A stretch of DNA of 64,000 nt from Paraimprobicoccus trichonymphae. GTDB taxonomy: Bacteria; Bacillota; Clostridia; Oscillospirales; Acutalibacteraceae. The stretch is from the NCBI GenBank assembly GCA_036322875.1, contig AP027925.1, forward strand, positions 186,001-250,000. Reading direction: 5' to 3'. The first letter of the stretch is position 1; the number at the start of each line of letters is the position of its first letter. The notes beneath the pieces are model-generated. The model had not been told where the DNA came from, did no database searches, and worked only from the letters and a program-made list of their open reading frames with translations. Below are positions 1 to 8,476 of this stretch, piece after piece. Both the position numbers and the translations under genes were made by a program.

Positions 1-1
1 A

Positions 2-472
2 TTAAATAAAGAATTAAACAAACATGATATGCAAATTCAATTTATGGCGGAGTATTTTTTACCAGACGTCAATTTATTAATTCCCAGAATGTGTGATTAC
101 AAACTCAAAATATTAGAACAAAAAGACTTTGCAGAGTTGTATAGGCCTGAGTGGAGCAATGCTTTTTGTGAAAAACGCAAACATCTAGACGTTCTCGGTA
201 TTGGTGCCTACCATAGCGATAAATTAATCGGTTTGGCTGGATGTTGTTCCGCTGACTGCGAAACAATTTGCCAAATTGGCGTTGATTTTTTACCTGAATA
301 TCGAAGACTTGGCATTGCATCAACACTAACAACGAATCTTTCGATTGAAATTTTAAATCGTGGCAAAGTACCATTTTATTGTTGTGCGTGGTCGAATATT
401 AAATCGGTTAAAAACGCCATTAAGTCAGGATTTTCGCTTACTTGGGTTCAGATGACCGCGAGAGGAATTTAA
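2..472 (+). CDS. GNAT-family N-acetyltransferase, 5' end outside window
   Basis: The C-terminal half matches the acetyl-CoA binding core of GNAT acetyltransferases: a beta strand (IGVDFLPEYR), the RRLGIAS pyrophosphate-binding loop, then a helix and the SIKSVKNAIKSGF-like tail typical of motif B. The first ATG is at 29, but the frame is open back to base 2 with no stop and no clear ribosome site before 29, so I treat the gene as 5'-partial. The acetyl acceptor cannot be predicted. It is followed convergently by phage-like remnants on the other strand. Confidence 0.7.
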   Translation, partial: LNKELNKHDMQIQFMAEYFLPDVNLLIPRMCDYKLKILEQKDFAELYRPEWSNAFCEKRKHLDVLGIGAYHSDKLIGLAGCCSADCETICQIGVDFLPEYRRLGIASTLTTNLSIEILNRGKVPFYCCAWSNIKSVKNAIKSGFSLTWVQMTARGI

Positions 473-1074
473 AATTGCAGATTAATGAAAAATTTTGGGT
501 CGGACTTTCTGGTTAAATTCAAAAATTTATATTGCGAAAAAGCATCTATAGCTTTATTTGTGATTAAAGTGCCGGTTAAAATCAGCCTGTAACTCGTTCT
601 TAAACTGTGAAGAGATTTTGAAGTCATAATATTGTGTGACTTAATTTTGTGAGATTCATCGCACAGGATGAAATCAGGACTCCACTTTGCAATTTCTTTT
701 TCCAATCGCCACACAGATTCATAATTCACAACTGCAACTTGAAGAGCCACACCATTTAACGATTTTAGCGTTTGAATTTTGCGTTTTGCTCCGCCTTTTA
801 GAACCTTTCAATTCATAGTTAAACTCAGCAAATTTCAAAAATTTTTCTTCCCATACACCACAGACTGAAAGCGAGCAAACAATAAGCATTTTTTTAACTT
901 TTTGCTCTCGAAATAAAGCACCGGATATCGCCATTGAAATAAGACTTTTTCCACACCCTATTTCTGCCAATAAAGCGACTCCATTTGATTTTTCGAATGT
1001 TTTTTAAGAGTAAGTTCGGATGCCTCTTTTTGATGTTTATACGGTTTCACTTTGATTGGCATTCTGCTTTGCAT
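469..1074 (-). pseudogene. SNF2/DEAD-type phage helicase remnant
   Basis: Three reading-frame pieces together give the N-terminal half of a SNF2-family helicase. They are a start with a KPYKHQKEA element, a Walker A loop (AEIGCGKSL) around 950 and a DEAH-like box (LCDESHKIK) followed by motif III (LILTGT). The start ATG at 1074 has a perfect AAGGAGGTGA ribosome site. Frameshifts lie near 960 and 760, and the C-terminal half is missing where the acetyltransferase gene abuts. Such helicases are common in the replication module of Firmicutes prophages. It cannot be functional as it stands. Confidence 0.75.
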
Positions 1075-1168
1075 TTTCAGATTTCACCTCCTTAATTTCG
1101 ATACTTTGTACGCTGTCTTCCGCCACAATTACCATGATTTTTTGCAATCCACCAAACCATCTCGACAT
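1037..1168 (-). CDS. Small phage-type hypothetical protein
   Basis: This is a 43-residue frame (MSRWFGGLQKI...) that ends 38 bases inside the start of the helicase remnant, so the helicase ribosome site lies within it. That spacing is typical of translationally coupled phage genes. The frame is open further upstream without a better start. No domain is recognised, and it is probably part of the same decayed prophage module. Confidence 0.35.
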   Translation of the reverse strand: MSRWFGGLQKIMVIVAEDSVQSIEIKEVKSENAKQNANQSETV

Positions 1169-1414
1169 GAATCTCTCTTTCAAAGAAAGTTTTTTGAATT
1201 CAGCTATGCTAATTGGTGCTTAATTTGGTCTTCGAATTGTAATTTTCATTTGATGTTTCATCATTTTTTCAACCCTCTTCCGAAGCTTGAAAAATATCTC
1301 TTATATACAAGCCACGGAAAAAACAAAATCCGTCTAAAAATTTTCAAGTTCTACTTTTTGCATAAAAATACACATGGCAAAATGAAATATCGTATGTGTT
1401 TTGTTCAATTAATT

Positions 1415-1807
1415 TTAAAGCATTGACTTTAATTTCTTTTTTACTTTTGCAAGACACAACTGGACAGCATTTTCTGTAATTCCTAAAACTTTCGCATAAG
1501 AAGCTTGTGTCATTGGCGATTGTTTTAAATATAAATTGTATAGAAGTTCTTGCTCTGCTGGTTTCAACTTTGCAATTGCCCGTACAGCTTGTCCTTGTCT
1601 AAGTTTTTCAAAATTTGACTATAAATGTCCATTTTTAAATCAGCATTTTTCGGGTCTTTATCAAATTTGTTTAAACTTTCGTGTCGACGTGTTTCGGTTC
1701 GATTATTTTTTTTCAGCTCCTTTGAGTTCTAAAATAATGTCACCGAGTTCGCCGTCAACCTCTATGAATACTTTGTTTTCTGTAACAAACGAATATTTAA
1801 TTATCAA
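1415..1807 (-). pseudogene. Phage-like sigma factor (region 4 HTH) remnant
   Basis: A TTG start at 1807 follows a GGAGG site (complement of 1816-1820). The N-terminus runs to AEKK and hits a stop inside an A8 tract (complement of about 1708-1715). Shifting frame there restores NRTETRRHESLNKFDKD. A second shift near 1605 leads to a helix-turn-helix tail (LKPAEQELLYNLYL ... QASYAKVLGITENAVQ) like sigma-70 region 4 proteins that control late genes in Firmicutes prophages. Two frameshifts make it a pseudogene. Confidence 0.6.
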
Positions 1808-1879
1808 TTTGTATTCCTCCAAAATTTGAAATTTTTTAAATTCAAAAATTGAAGGAATTTGGAGGTGATCTAATTAAGC

Positions 1880-2020
1880 AAAATTTAAACATCCATATTG
1901 CTAACATGCTATTTCCGATTCCTCCTTTTGCTGAGCAACATCGCATTGTTGCCGCGACTGAATCAGCATTTGCTGTGATTGATGAAATTGAAGCAGCAAA
2001 AATCGATTCATCAAATTGAC
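1880..2020 (+). pseudogene. hsdS: HsdS fragment (end of a target recognition domain)
   Basis: The translated text FPIPPFAEQHRIVAATESAFAVIDEIEAAKID matches, almost word for word, the end of a target recognition domain plus the start of the connecting helix in the fuller hsdS gene at 4150-5642. Nothing else of an hsdS gene is present on either side. It is fused tail-to-tail to a recombinase remnant at about 2020, so this is a rearrangement scar of a type I restriction specificity gene. Confidence 0.65.
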
Positions 2021-2021
2021 T

Positions 2022-2492
2022 TAAACGCAGTATTTTTGCTGATTTCACCTTTAAAATTTCTTCGAGATTTGTTTTGACGAACACTCATTTTTTTCCATTT
2101 TGATTATATGTTGAGCAAATCCACACCGCTTTTTCGTATTTCGTCCCTGTGTTGCTGACTTTTCTTCGATAATTTTTGCCACAGATTTCGTATTTTATCT
2201 TGCTTGTAAACGGATATTTTAAATCGGATTTTTTCTTATTTTTGAATCTATTTGAACGGTTTTTAATTTCCTGTTGCACTTTCTCAAAAGTTTCTTTATT
2301 GGTTATCGATTCGTGGCTGTTTTGAACCAGAAACAACGGTAATTTCTGATTTGCTTTTTCGTAATTTTTATAATACAATTTAAGTAAATTAAATTTTGCA
2401 TTAAAAATAAAATTTGATTCGTGTATAAAATAAAAGATTAATTTATCGGAGAGAATGGCTGTGAAAAACAATGAAATCATAGATAACATCAT
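2022..2492 (-). pseudogene. Large serine recombinase, zinc-ribbon region remnant
   Basis: The frame contains ITNKETFEKVQQEIKNRSNRFKNK, then a zinc-ribbon segment (FTSKIKYEICGKNYRRK ... WICSTYNQNGKK), the hallmark of the recombinase zinc beta-ribbon of large serine integrases. One cysteine of the first pair has become tyrosine. After the ribbon the expected ECSSKQI is in another frame, and no catalytic serine domain is present. It likely belonged to an integrative element. Confidence 0.65.
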
Positions 2493-2694
2493 AAAATAAA
2501 TTTTAAATTCTAAAACCTTATTTGAAAAACTTGAAAAGATCGATGACGAAGCGGAAGTTTACGAGTTTTATAAAAATATTGAAAATAGGTTGGTCAAAAG
2601 AAGAATTTGCAGAACATTTGTCAAATATAATTAAGCTATTTGAAAATTTCAAAGAAATAGATGAAACAGAATTAAGCAAAATTGTGGGAGGAAA
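2455..2694 (+). pseudogene. Nif11-like leader-type small protein, broken
   Basis: From an ATG at 2455 behind GGAGAG the frame has an in-frame TAA at 2497, then runs TLFEKLEKIDDEAEVYEFYKNI, then shifts frame near 2580 into IGWSKEEFAEHL ... IDETELSKIVGG. This acidic helical text ending in a double glycine resembles Nif11-type leader peptides, but the match is only by pattern. The two glycine codons are also the GGGAGGA ribosome site of the next gene, so the GG motif may be accidental. Stop and frameshift make it non-functional as read. Confidence 0.4.
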
Positions 2695-2695
2695 A

Positions 2696-2944
2696 ATGAA
2701 TGATCTAAACAAAACAGTTGCTTTAATGTTAGGTACATTAACTTTAGCAACATCAGCTAATTTGAGAATAAGTGCAACCGATACCACACAGCAATCCACG
2801 AAGGCAACCGTTACTCAAATCGCAACAAAGGAAAACTCAAAACATATCACCTTAAATGAAGTCGCAAAGGGCGTTGGATATACAGTCGCGGTACTTTTGG
2901 CGGTTGTGTTAAAAATCGGGTATGATGCATTGTCTGGTAAATGA
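2696..2944 (+). CDS. Small exported membrane protein, unknown
   Basis: This 82-residue protein starts at an ATG with a perfect GGGAGGAAAA site. Residues 1-24 form a signal-peptide-like segment and the C-terminus has one hydrophobic helix (VGYTVAVLLAVVLKIGY). The middle is Thr/Gln/Lys-rich. It lies downstream of a leader-like small protein, as does the protein at 52931-53632, so the pair may be one recurring arrangement. It could alternatively be the core of a double-glycine precursor. The family is not recognised. Confidence 0.4.
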   Translation: MNDLNKTVALMLGTLTLATSANLRISATDTTQQSTKATVTQIATKENSKHITLNEVAKGVGYTVAVLLAVVLKIGYDALSGK

Positions 2945-2945
2945 T

Positions 2946-3487
2946 ATGGCGGCAGTTGTTGTACCGGATAATGTTTTATTTGAGGGTGGTGCGGGAGAAA
3001 CCGTTCGTAAAAAGCTACTTGAAACTACTGATTTGCATACAATTTTGAGACTTCCTACAGGTATTTTTTATACGAAAGGTGTTAAGGCAAATGTTATTTT
3101 TTTTGATAATCGTACAGCTTCGCCGATGCATCAAACAAAAGAAATTTGGATTTATGATTATCGTACAAAAATACATCATACTTTGAAGAAGAAACCACTA
3201 CGTGAGAGTGATCTTGATGATTTTGTGAAATGCTATAATCCGAAAAATTGTCATATACGAAAAGAAACGTATAGCTCTGAAAATTTAGACGGACGTTGGC
3301 GTAAATTTACCTACGATGAAATAATTTTACCAGAGATGAGAAGAACCTTGACATTACTTGGATCAAATCTGCCGACTCAGATAATTGTACACTCGAAGAA
3401 CTCCTTTAATTGGTAAAAGAAAAATCGGCGGCAATCGTAGCAGCGGTGGTGGAACTCGAAGAACTTATCGGCGAGGTGGACGAATGA
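2946..3487 (+). pseudogene. hsdM: Type I restriction methyltransferase HsdM, C-terminal fragment
   Basis: The text AAVVVPDNVLFEGGAGE ... DLHTILRLPTGIFYTKGVKANVIFF ... EIWIYDYRT matches the C-terminal part of N6-adenine methyltransferase HsdM subunits. The N-terminal two thirds, including the SAM and NPPF motifs, are absent. A frameshift near 3330 moves on to RDEKNLDITWIK, an in-frame TAA lies at 3406, and the normal end ELEELIGEVDE overlaps the hsdS start by ATGA. It is a dead remnant, but the hsdM-hsdS junction is preserved. Confidence 0.8.
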
Positions 3488-3674
3488 ACATGAAACAGTT
3501 GCGCCAAAAAATACTTGATCTCGCCATAAGAGGCAAACTTGTGCCGCAAGGCCCAAACGATGAACCTGCTTCTGTTTTGCTCGAAAAAATTCGTACCGAA
3601 AAGAAAAAGCTTATCAAAAAAGGTAAAATTAAGAAAAACAAAAATGATTCTTTTATTTTTCGTAGTGATGATAA
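3408..3674 (+). repeat. Inverted repeat, left arm of hsdS switch
   Basis: These 267 bases match the reverse complement of 5452-5718 with very few differences (for example ATTGGT against ATTGAT at the outer end). The arm covers the last codons of hsdM and the first 64 codons of hsdS. Divergence begins abruptly inside the codons after FRSDD, where the two recognition domains start. Confidence 0.9.
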
Positions 3675-4158
3675 CTCTTATTATGAGAAGATAAATCTTG
3701 GTGCAATTTGCAAATTAATTAATCCGCCTAAAAATGAACACGGAAAACTACCATATTTAGATGTTCGTTACTTGCGAACGTCAAACGCCCTTGAATATAG
3801 AATTACTGGACGATATATCAAATGTGGAACATCTATCATACTGGTTGATGGTGAAAATTCTGGCGAGGTGTTCCGTATCTGAGAAAGTGGATATATGGGT
3901 AGTACATTCCGCGAATTACTGATACTTGATATGTTTGACGAAAAATTTGTCTTAATGTTTATCAAACACTATCAGAAGCAACTTCGCGAGAGCAAAACGG
4001 GTTCAGCTATTCCACATCTGAACAAAAAGATGCTTGCTGAACTTTTAATCCCACTTATATCCTTAAAGTTACAAGGCAAATCATTAAAATTGTTGAACAA
4101 CAGTTTAGCCTACTTGATTCAATCGCAAGGAACCTTAATTGAGATTATCCAATATTGA
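3484..4158 (+). pseudogene. hsdS: Type I restriction specificity subunit HsdS, left copy (truncated)
   Basis: It starts at ATG 3484 overlapping the hsdM stop. It has the conserved helical region (KQLRQKILDLAIRGKLVPQ ... DEPASVLLEKI) and then one target recognition domain beginning INLGAICKLI. A TGA at 3880 interrupts it, after which the same domain continues (MGSTFRELLILDMFDEKF) to 4158. The second recognition domain is absent. The first 190 bases are identical to the start of the opposing hsdS at 5642, as expected for an invertible specificity locus. Confidence 0.75.
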
Positions 4159-5642
4159 ATTTAGCATTTGCTGTTGTGCTGTTATTGCGTCAGCAATGCG
4201 TTTTTGTTCAACAAGAGGGGGGGGGCATCGATACTACAAGTGATTTTAATTTATTAACACTTACTCCGCCGATAATCCCGTTAATATTACTACAGAATGC
4301 AGACGAAAAAGCTCTACTGTTAATGTAATAAAAAGATATTCGCTGTTCAACAAATGTGGCGAGAAGCAGCACAGCTTGTTTCCAAAACAAACTTCACGCT
4401 CCGTTAAAGCTATTTTTTTTCCAGCGTTACCACCCTCGATACATATAAACACAGAATGTGCAGGAGCGATTTTGAATTTATCATAGTCTGAAATCTTAAT
4501 ACCGTTATCGTAGTCAATACGGCTATTCATATTAATACCTTTTGTACCAATATACGATAATAATCCAATAGGTTGTCCTAAATACTTTATTCTCTTTTCG
4601 GTTTAGTTAATACTGTTTCCTGTGTAGCATTCGCAAACATCGCCTAAACGAGCTAATGCCCACCCTTCAGGCAACTTCTCATAATAAGAGTTATCATCAC
4701 TTCTAAAAATAACGCTTTCGTTTTTATTACGTTTGATTTTACCTTTTTTAATAAGCTGTTCTCGCTCAGCTTTGATGCGTTCAAGCAAGACGCTTGCTGG
4801 CTCATCGGTAGGATCTTGCGGTACAAGTTTGCCGTGAATTGCCAGTGATAAAATTTTTTGTTTGGCGTTTTTTACAGCAGTTTGCAAATCGATTTTTGCT
4901 GCTTCGATTTCATCGATCACGGCAAATGCCAATTCAATCACGGCAACAATGCGATGCTGCTCTGACAGAGGTGGTAATAATACTACAACATCACGGATTG
5001 CTTGGGTGGAAATACTCTCCTGTGCCGTTGCTTTTTTTGTTTTAGTCAATTCAAGATGGCCTATGTCACTTCTTATGTAAGCAACAATATATGTTCTTCT
5101 AAAACTTCGCCATATAATTCAATTTTTCAGACATTTGAACCTAAATGATAACGCCCGCCTTTGTTATGAATACCGACATTACCGATTGTCCCGACATATG
5201 GGGTTAAAATACATTTTCTGTGTATTTGGCTACGTGGCAATGATTCTGAAATATTTTTTGGTATATATGATTCAAATTTATATATAATTTTACCGTTTTG
5301 AACATTTTGATCTTTGAAAAGCGGAATACCATTTTTTGATAAATTTGGAAATATATCTTTTGTATATTCAAATCCCGCAAGTTTAGTGACAAATGCTATT
5401 TCACCGATAGTACAATTAGCCCACCTATTTGGCAACTGTTCATAGTGTAATTTATCATCACTACGAAAAATAAAAGAATCATTTTTGTTTTTCTTAATTT
5501 TACCTTTTTTGATAAGCTTTTTCTTTTCGGTACGAATTTTTTCGAGCAAAACAGAAGCAGGTTCATCGTTTGGGCCTTGCGGCACAAGTTTGCCTCTTAT
5601 GGCGAGATCAAGTATTTTTTGGCGCAACTGTTTCATGTTCAT
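4150..5642 (-). pseudogene. hsdS: Type I restriction specificity subunit HsdS, right copy (full length, frameshifted)
   Basis: Read from ATG 5642 it contains the same N-terminal helix, a first recognition domain (CTIGEIAFVTKLAG ...), the central conserved region (LSEQHRIVAV ... AIHGKLVPQDPTDEPASVLLERI) and a second recognition domain (LARLGDVCECYTG ... APAHSVFICIEGGNAGKKIAL). The C-terminal helix (LVEQKRIADAITAQQQML) ends at about 4155. Frames break near 5090, near 4605 and at a G9 tract at 4217-4225. The roughly 497-codon length is normal for a two-domain HsdS. No hsdR is visible. Confidence 0.75.
4217..4225 (+). repeat. G9 homopolymer inside hsdS
   Basis: Nine consecutive G bases (C9 on the coding strand) sit exactly where the second recognition domain (SMPPP) changes frame into the C-terminal helix (LVEQKRIADA). 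A change of one base would alter which frame follows. Such a run is very unexpected by chance in AT-rich DNA. Confidence 0.8.
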
Positions 5643-5718
5643 TCGTCCACCTCGCCGATAAGTTCTTCGAGTTCCACCACCGCTGCTACGATTGCCGCCG
5701 ATTTTTCTTTTATCAATT
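5452..5718 (-). repeat. Inverted repeat, right arm of hsdS switch
   Basis: This is the partner of 3408-3674. It includes 76 bases upstream of the hsdS start that encode the hsdM tail (VKEKSAAIVAAVVELEELIGEVDE), although no hsdM body is there. That shows the arm arose by copying or inversion across the hsdM-hsdS junction. Confidence 0.9.
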
Positions 5719-5757
5719 CAAAAGGAAGTGTTCTTAGATAAAATTAAAATACTACAT

Positions 5758-6870
5758 TTAATGCTTTAATAAGTCAGATATAATATTATATATTTTGTAA
5801 TTTACTTCTTCACTGGTGGAGATTTTGAGTTTTTCAAAATTTTTACGGATTTTGTTTATGTTTTTTAACAAGTACTCTACTTTCTTCATTAAAACCTCAT
5901 ATGCAAGATCTTTTTCTAATATCATTTCTGAAATTTTTGAATTATTCATTTCTAAAGCATTATAATACTGGTGGTTTTCCGCGACATTTGGGGAAGGTAT
6001 CAGTATAGAAGGTTTTTTACAGATTTTTAGTTCACTAAGAGTTATAGCGCCAGCGCGACATATTACTAAATCTGCAGCTGATAAGTATAATGATATGTTG
6101 TTTATATATTCTTTTAAAATTAAATTTGATTTATTTAATTCTTTTTTTATTACAAAACTTTCTAACCATTTGCCATATTTACCATATCCGTGTATTAAAT
6201 TGTAATTTTTAGTTTTATTATTATTTAAAATAAATTCAGCCATTACATTATTAATAGCACTAGAACCTAAACTTCCACCAAAAGATAATATAACTGGTTT
6301 GTCATTATTAAAATTTAGTTCTTTTTTTGCTGTTAAACTATCAATTTTACCTATGTTACTTCTAACTGGATTTCCTACTACTATAGATTTTACATTTTTA
6401 TTTAAGTAATTTTTCGCCATATGAGTAGATAACATCACAATATCAGCTTTTTTAGAAAGTAATTTTGTTGTTATTCCAGGATATGAATTTTGTTCATGCA
6501 ATATAAATTTTATCTTTTTTTTATAAGCTTCTCTTAAAAAAGGGCCGCACACATATCCACCAGTTCCAATGCAAATATCAGGTTTAAAATCTTCAATAAT
6601 TTTTTGTGACTCTTTACTTGCAATAATAATGTTTTTTAAAGTAATTAAGTTTTTTTTTATGAAGTTAAAATCTAATTTTCTATAAAATCCTGATATATTT
6701 ATAGTTTTAATATCAAAATTTTCTTTTGGAACTAAAACTTCTTCCATACTATTTTTGGCACCAATATATAATATGTCAATATTAGGTTTTCTTTCTCTTA
6801 AATAACATGCAATAGCTAAAGCTGGATTTATATGGCCAGCTGTTCCACCACCAACAAATATTATTTTCAC
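5758..6870 (-). CDS. murG: UDP-GlcNAc:lipid I N-acetylglucosaminyltransferase MurG
   Basis: MurG adds GlcNAc to lipid I to make lipid II at the inner face of the membrane. The 370-residue protein has the N-terminal GGGTAGHINPALAIA loop, the HEQNSYPG motif near residue 125, the second glycine loop (LSFGGSLGSSAIN) and the C-terminal donor-binding stretch ICRAGAITLSELKICKKPSILIPSP followed by NHQ. The length is normal for the family. The start is GTG at 6870 with only a weak GAGAGTG site. It stands alone rather than in a dcw cluster. Confidence 0.97.
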   Translation of the reverse strand: MKIIFVGGGTAGHINPALAIACYLRERKPNIDILYIGAKNSMEEVLVPKENFDIKTINISGFYRKLDFNFIKKNLITLKNIIIASKESQKIIEDFKPDICIGTGGYVCGPFLREAYKKKIKFILHEQNSYPGITTKLLSKKADIVMLSTHMAKNYLNKNVKSIVVGNPVRSNIGKIDSLTAKKELNFNNDKPVILSFGGSLGSSAINNVMAEFILNNNKTKNYNLIHGYGKYGKWLESFVIKKELNKSNLILKEYINNISLYLSAADLVICRAGAITLSELKICKKPSILIPSPNVAENHQYYNALEMNNSKISEMILEKDLAYEVLMKKVEYLLKNINKIRKNFEKLKISTSEEVNYKIYNIISDLLKH

Positions 6871-7559
6871 TTTATAAAATCACTCTCACAGTTATTATAT
6901 AAAAAAAAACTATTTTTGTGCATAATTTCGAATTAACTTAAATTAATTTTGTTAAAATATTTTATGATTTTTAAATCGTGATTTTTTTATATCCGAGAAC
7001 TCCAAAATCGATTTACTAAACCGTTAGAAAAGCTGATTTTAGAGGCAATCACAAAATAAACCACCTCTTTAATTAAATTTAAAATCTATTCATAAAACCA
7101 TGAATAGATATTACTGAATTATATTAGTTATATTAATAGAATTCAAATAAAATAATTATTTTTAATAATTTTTTGTTTTTTATTATGTATAAAACTAAAA
7201 AATTATAAATCAACCAAAAGATATATAAAAATTACTGCGCTTTAATAGTTTTATATAAATCCGCAAGAAAACCGCTAAATATTTATTTTAGCGGATAAAT
7301 TGTAAAAATATTGACAAAAAATAATGGTATGCTAAAACTACAAAAGATGCTGTTTCAACGAAAACCAAGTTGAAACTTCAAACAAATGTATGTAAAACAA
7401 ATTACAAATACAGTATTACGACAATTTTTCTAAAAAGTCAATAGAAATATTTATTATTCAAAAAAAGTTCAAGTTTGGTTTTATATTTATAAAAAACCTA
7501 TCATTGCTACAAATCTTTTTATAATTATTTTTTATTTACTTGATAATAAATAACTTATA
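6871..7559. other. Intergenic, 689 bases, with truncated repeat copy 1
   Basis: Apart from the repeat copy at 7255-7382 this stretch is AT-rich with many stops in all frames. I see no coding sequence and no convincing RNA gene. Confidence 0.5.
7255..7382 (+). repeat. Promoter-bearing dispersed repeat, copy 1 (3'-truncated)
   Basis: The hairpin CCGCTAAA/TTTAGCGG (7272-7294) is followed by TTGACA at 7311, a 16-base spacer and TAAAAC at 7333. The first transcribed hairpin, GTTTCAAC/GTTGAAAC with loop GAAAACCAA, is perfect here (about 7352-7375). The rest of the element is missing. It points toward the 3' end of the convergent gene at 7560-8075. Confidence 0.8.
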
Positions 7560-8075
7560 CTATGCTTTTGTTTTTGGACAGGTGGCAAACGTATAAATAC
7601 TACTTCCTATCAATGTTAATCCACTTGCTAAAAATGCAAAAGGTGCTACACCGAATGAAAATATGTGTGGTATATCTTTATATTTAAATGATTTATCAAA
7701 CATATGAGATGCCCACAACAAACTACAAGCAGTGGATAAAATACCCGTTGTTAAACTTACAATGCCTCCTGTTTTAACCGAAGCGTTTTTAGACACTATT
7801 CGGTAAATTCCGCTTCCAAGTGCTACGGCACTTATTGCCCCAGGAACCGATGAACAACCAGCTACTATTAGTACACTTGGATTTGAACTGCTTAACAAGC
7901 CCCCACTTAAAAACGAGAAAGTCCCAACTAATCCTAAACCTGCACCAACTGTTTGCACAACGGGAGAAACTAAATTTTTTTTATCTTTCTCATCGTTTTC
8001 AGCTGCCAAACCAAAACTGGAGCTAATTAACAACAACGAAGCTAAAATATTTTTTAAACGCAAATTTTTTTTCAT
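7560..8075 (-). CDS. Exported/membrane hypothetical protein
   Basis: This 171-residue protein has a cleavable-looking signal (KKNLRLKNILASLLLISSSFGLAA) and then three or four hydrophobic segments rich in Gly and Ser (VGAGLGLVGTFSFLSGG, IVAGCSSVPGAISAVALGSGI, FSFGVAPFAFLASGLTLIGSS). No family is recognised. Its signal-plus-small-residue helices recall other presumptive surface proteins in this window. The ribosome site is weak (AAAGAG). Confidence 0.65.
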   Translation of the reverse strand: MKKNLRLKNILASLLLISSSFGLAAENDEKDKKNLVSPVVQTVGAGLGLVGTFSFLSGGLLSSSNPSVLIVAGCSSVPGAISAVALGSGIYRIVSKNASVKTGGIVSLTTGILSTACSLLWASHMFDKSFKYKDIPHIFSFGVAPFAFLASGLTLIGSSIYTFATCPKTKA

Positions 8076-8079
8076 TTTT

Positions 8080-8476
8080 TAAACTCTTTCTTTAAAATTA
8101 ATGTAATATTACAACAATTTTTTTGTAAAAAGTCAATATAAAATTTTGTTCTTGAAAATAATTTTAATTTATTATTGTGTTATAAAAAAGTTTACTAACA
8201 GCGTATATTAATTTGTCTTGGTTATCATCGTAAAGATAAATTTCGGGAAGTGATAAACTATAAAATGCAGAATATTTCGTCAGTATAGCTGGGGGAAAAC
8301 ATAGCAACTAAAAACCCAAGGATAAAAACATTTCTGTATTTACCACTTAAATTTTTTGGTTACTAATTTGATATTGATGCCGCGTTTGATAAAGTAAAAT
8401 CCTAGTTGATTACACTAGCTGCTTAGAAAAAAAATACAGATTTGAGTCACAATTTTGTGTTAACTATAATACTTTT
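8080..8476. other. Intergenic, 397 bases, possible decayed ORF
   Basis: On the minus strand about 8168-8295 reads AILTKYSAFYSLSLPEIYLYDDNQDKLIYAV in separate short stretches and ends at a stop near 8166. It has protein-like composition but no start codon or ribosome site, so it may be the tail of a lost gene. Nothing else is recognised. Confidence 0.25.

Noticed and set aside
1052..1426. 124-codon plus-strand frame
   Set aside because: It lies antisense to the helicase and small phage frames, has no ribosome site and an unstructured composition.
1842..2084. 80-codon minus-strand frame
   Set aside because: Most of it is the antisense of an hsdS fragment; only its first part may belong to the recombinase remnant.
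4839..5080. Two plus-strand frames of about 70 codons
   Set aside because: Both are antisense shadows of the conserved hsdS region.
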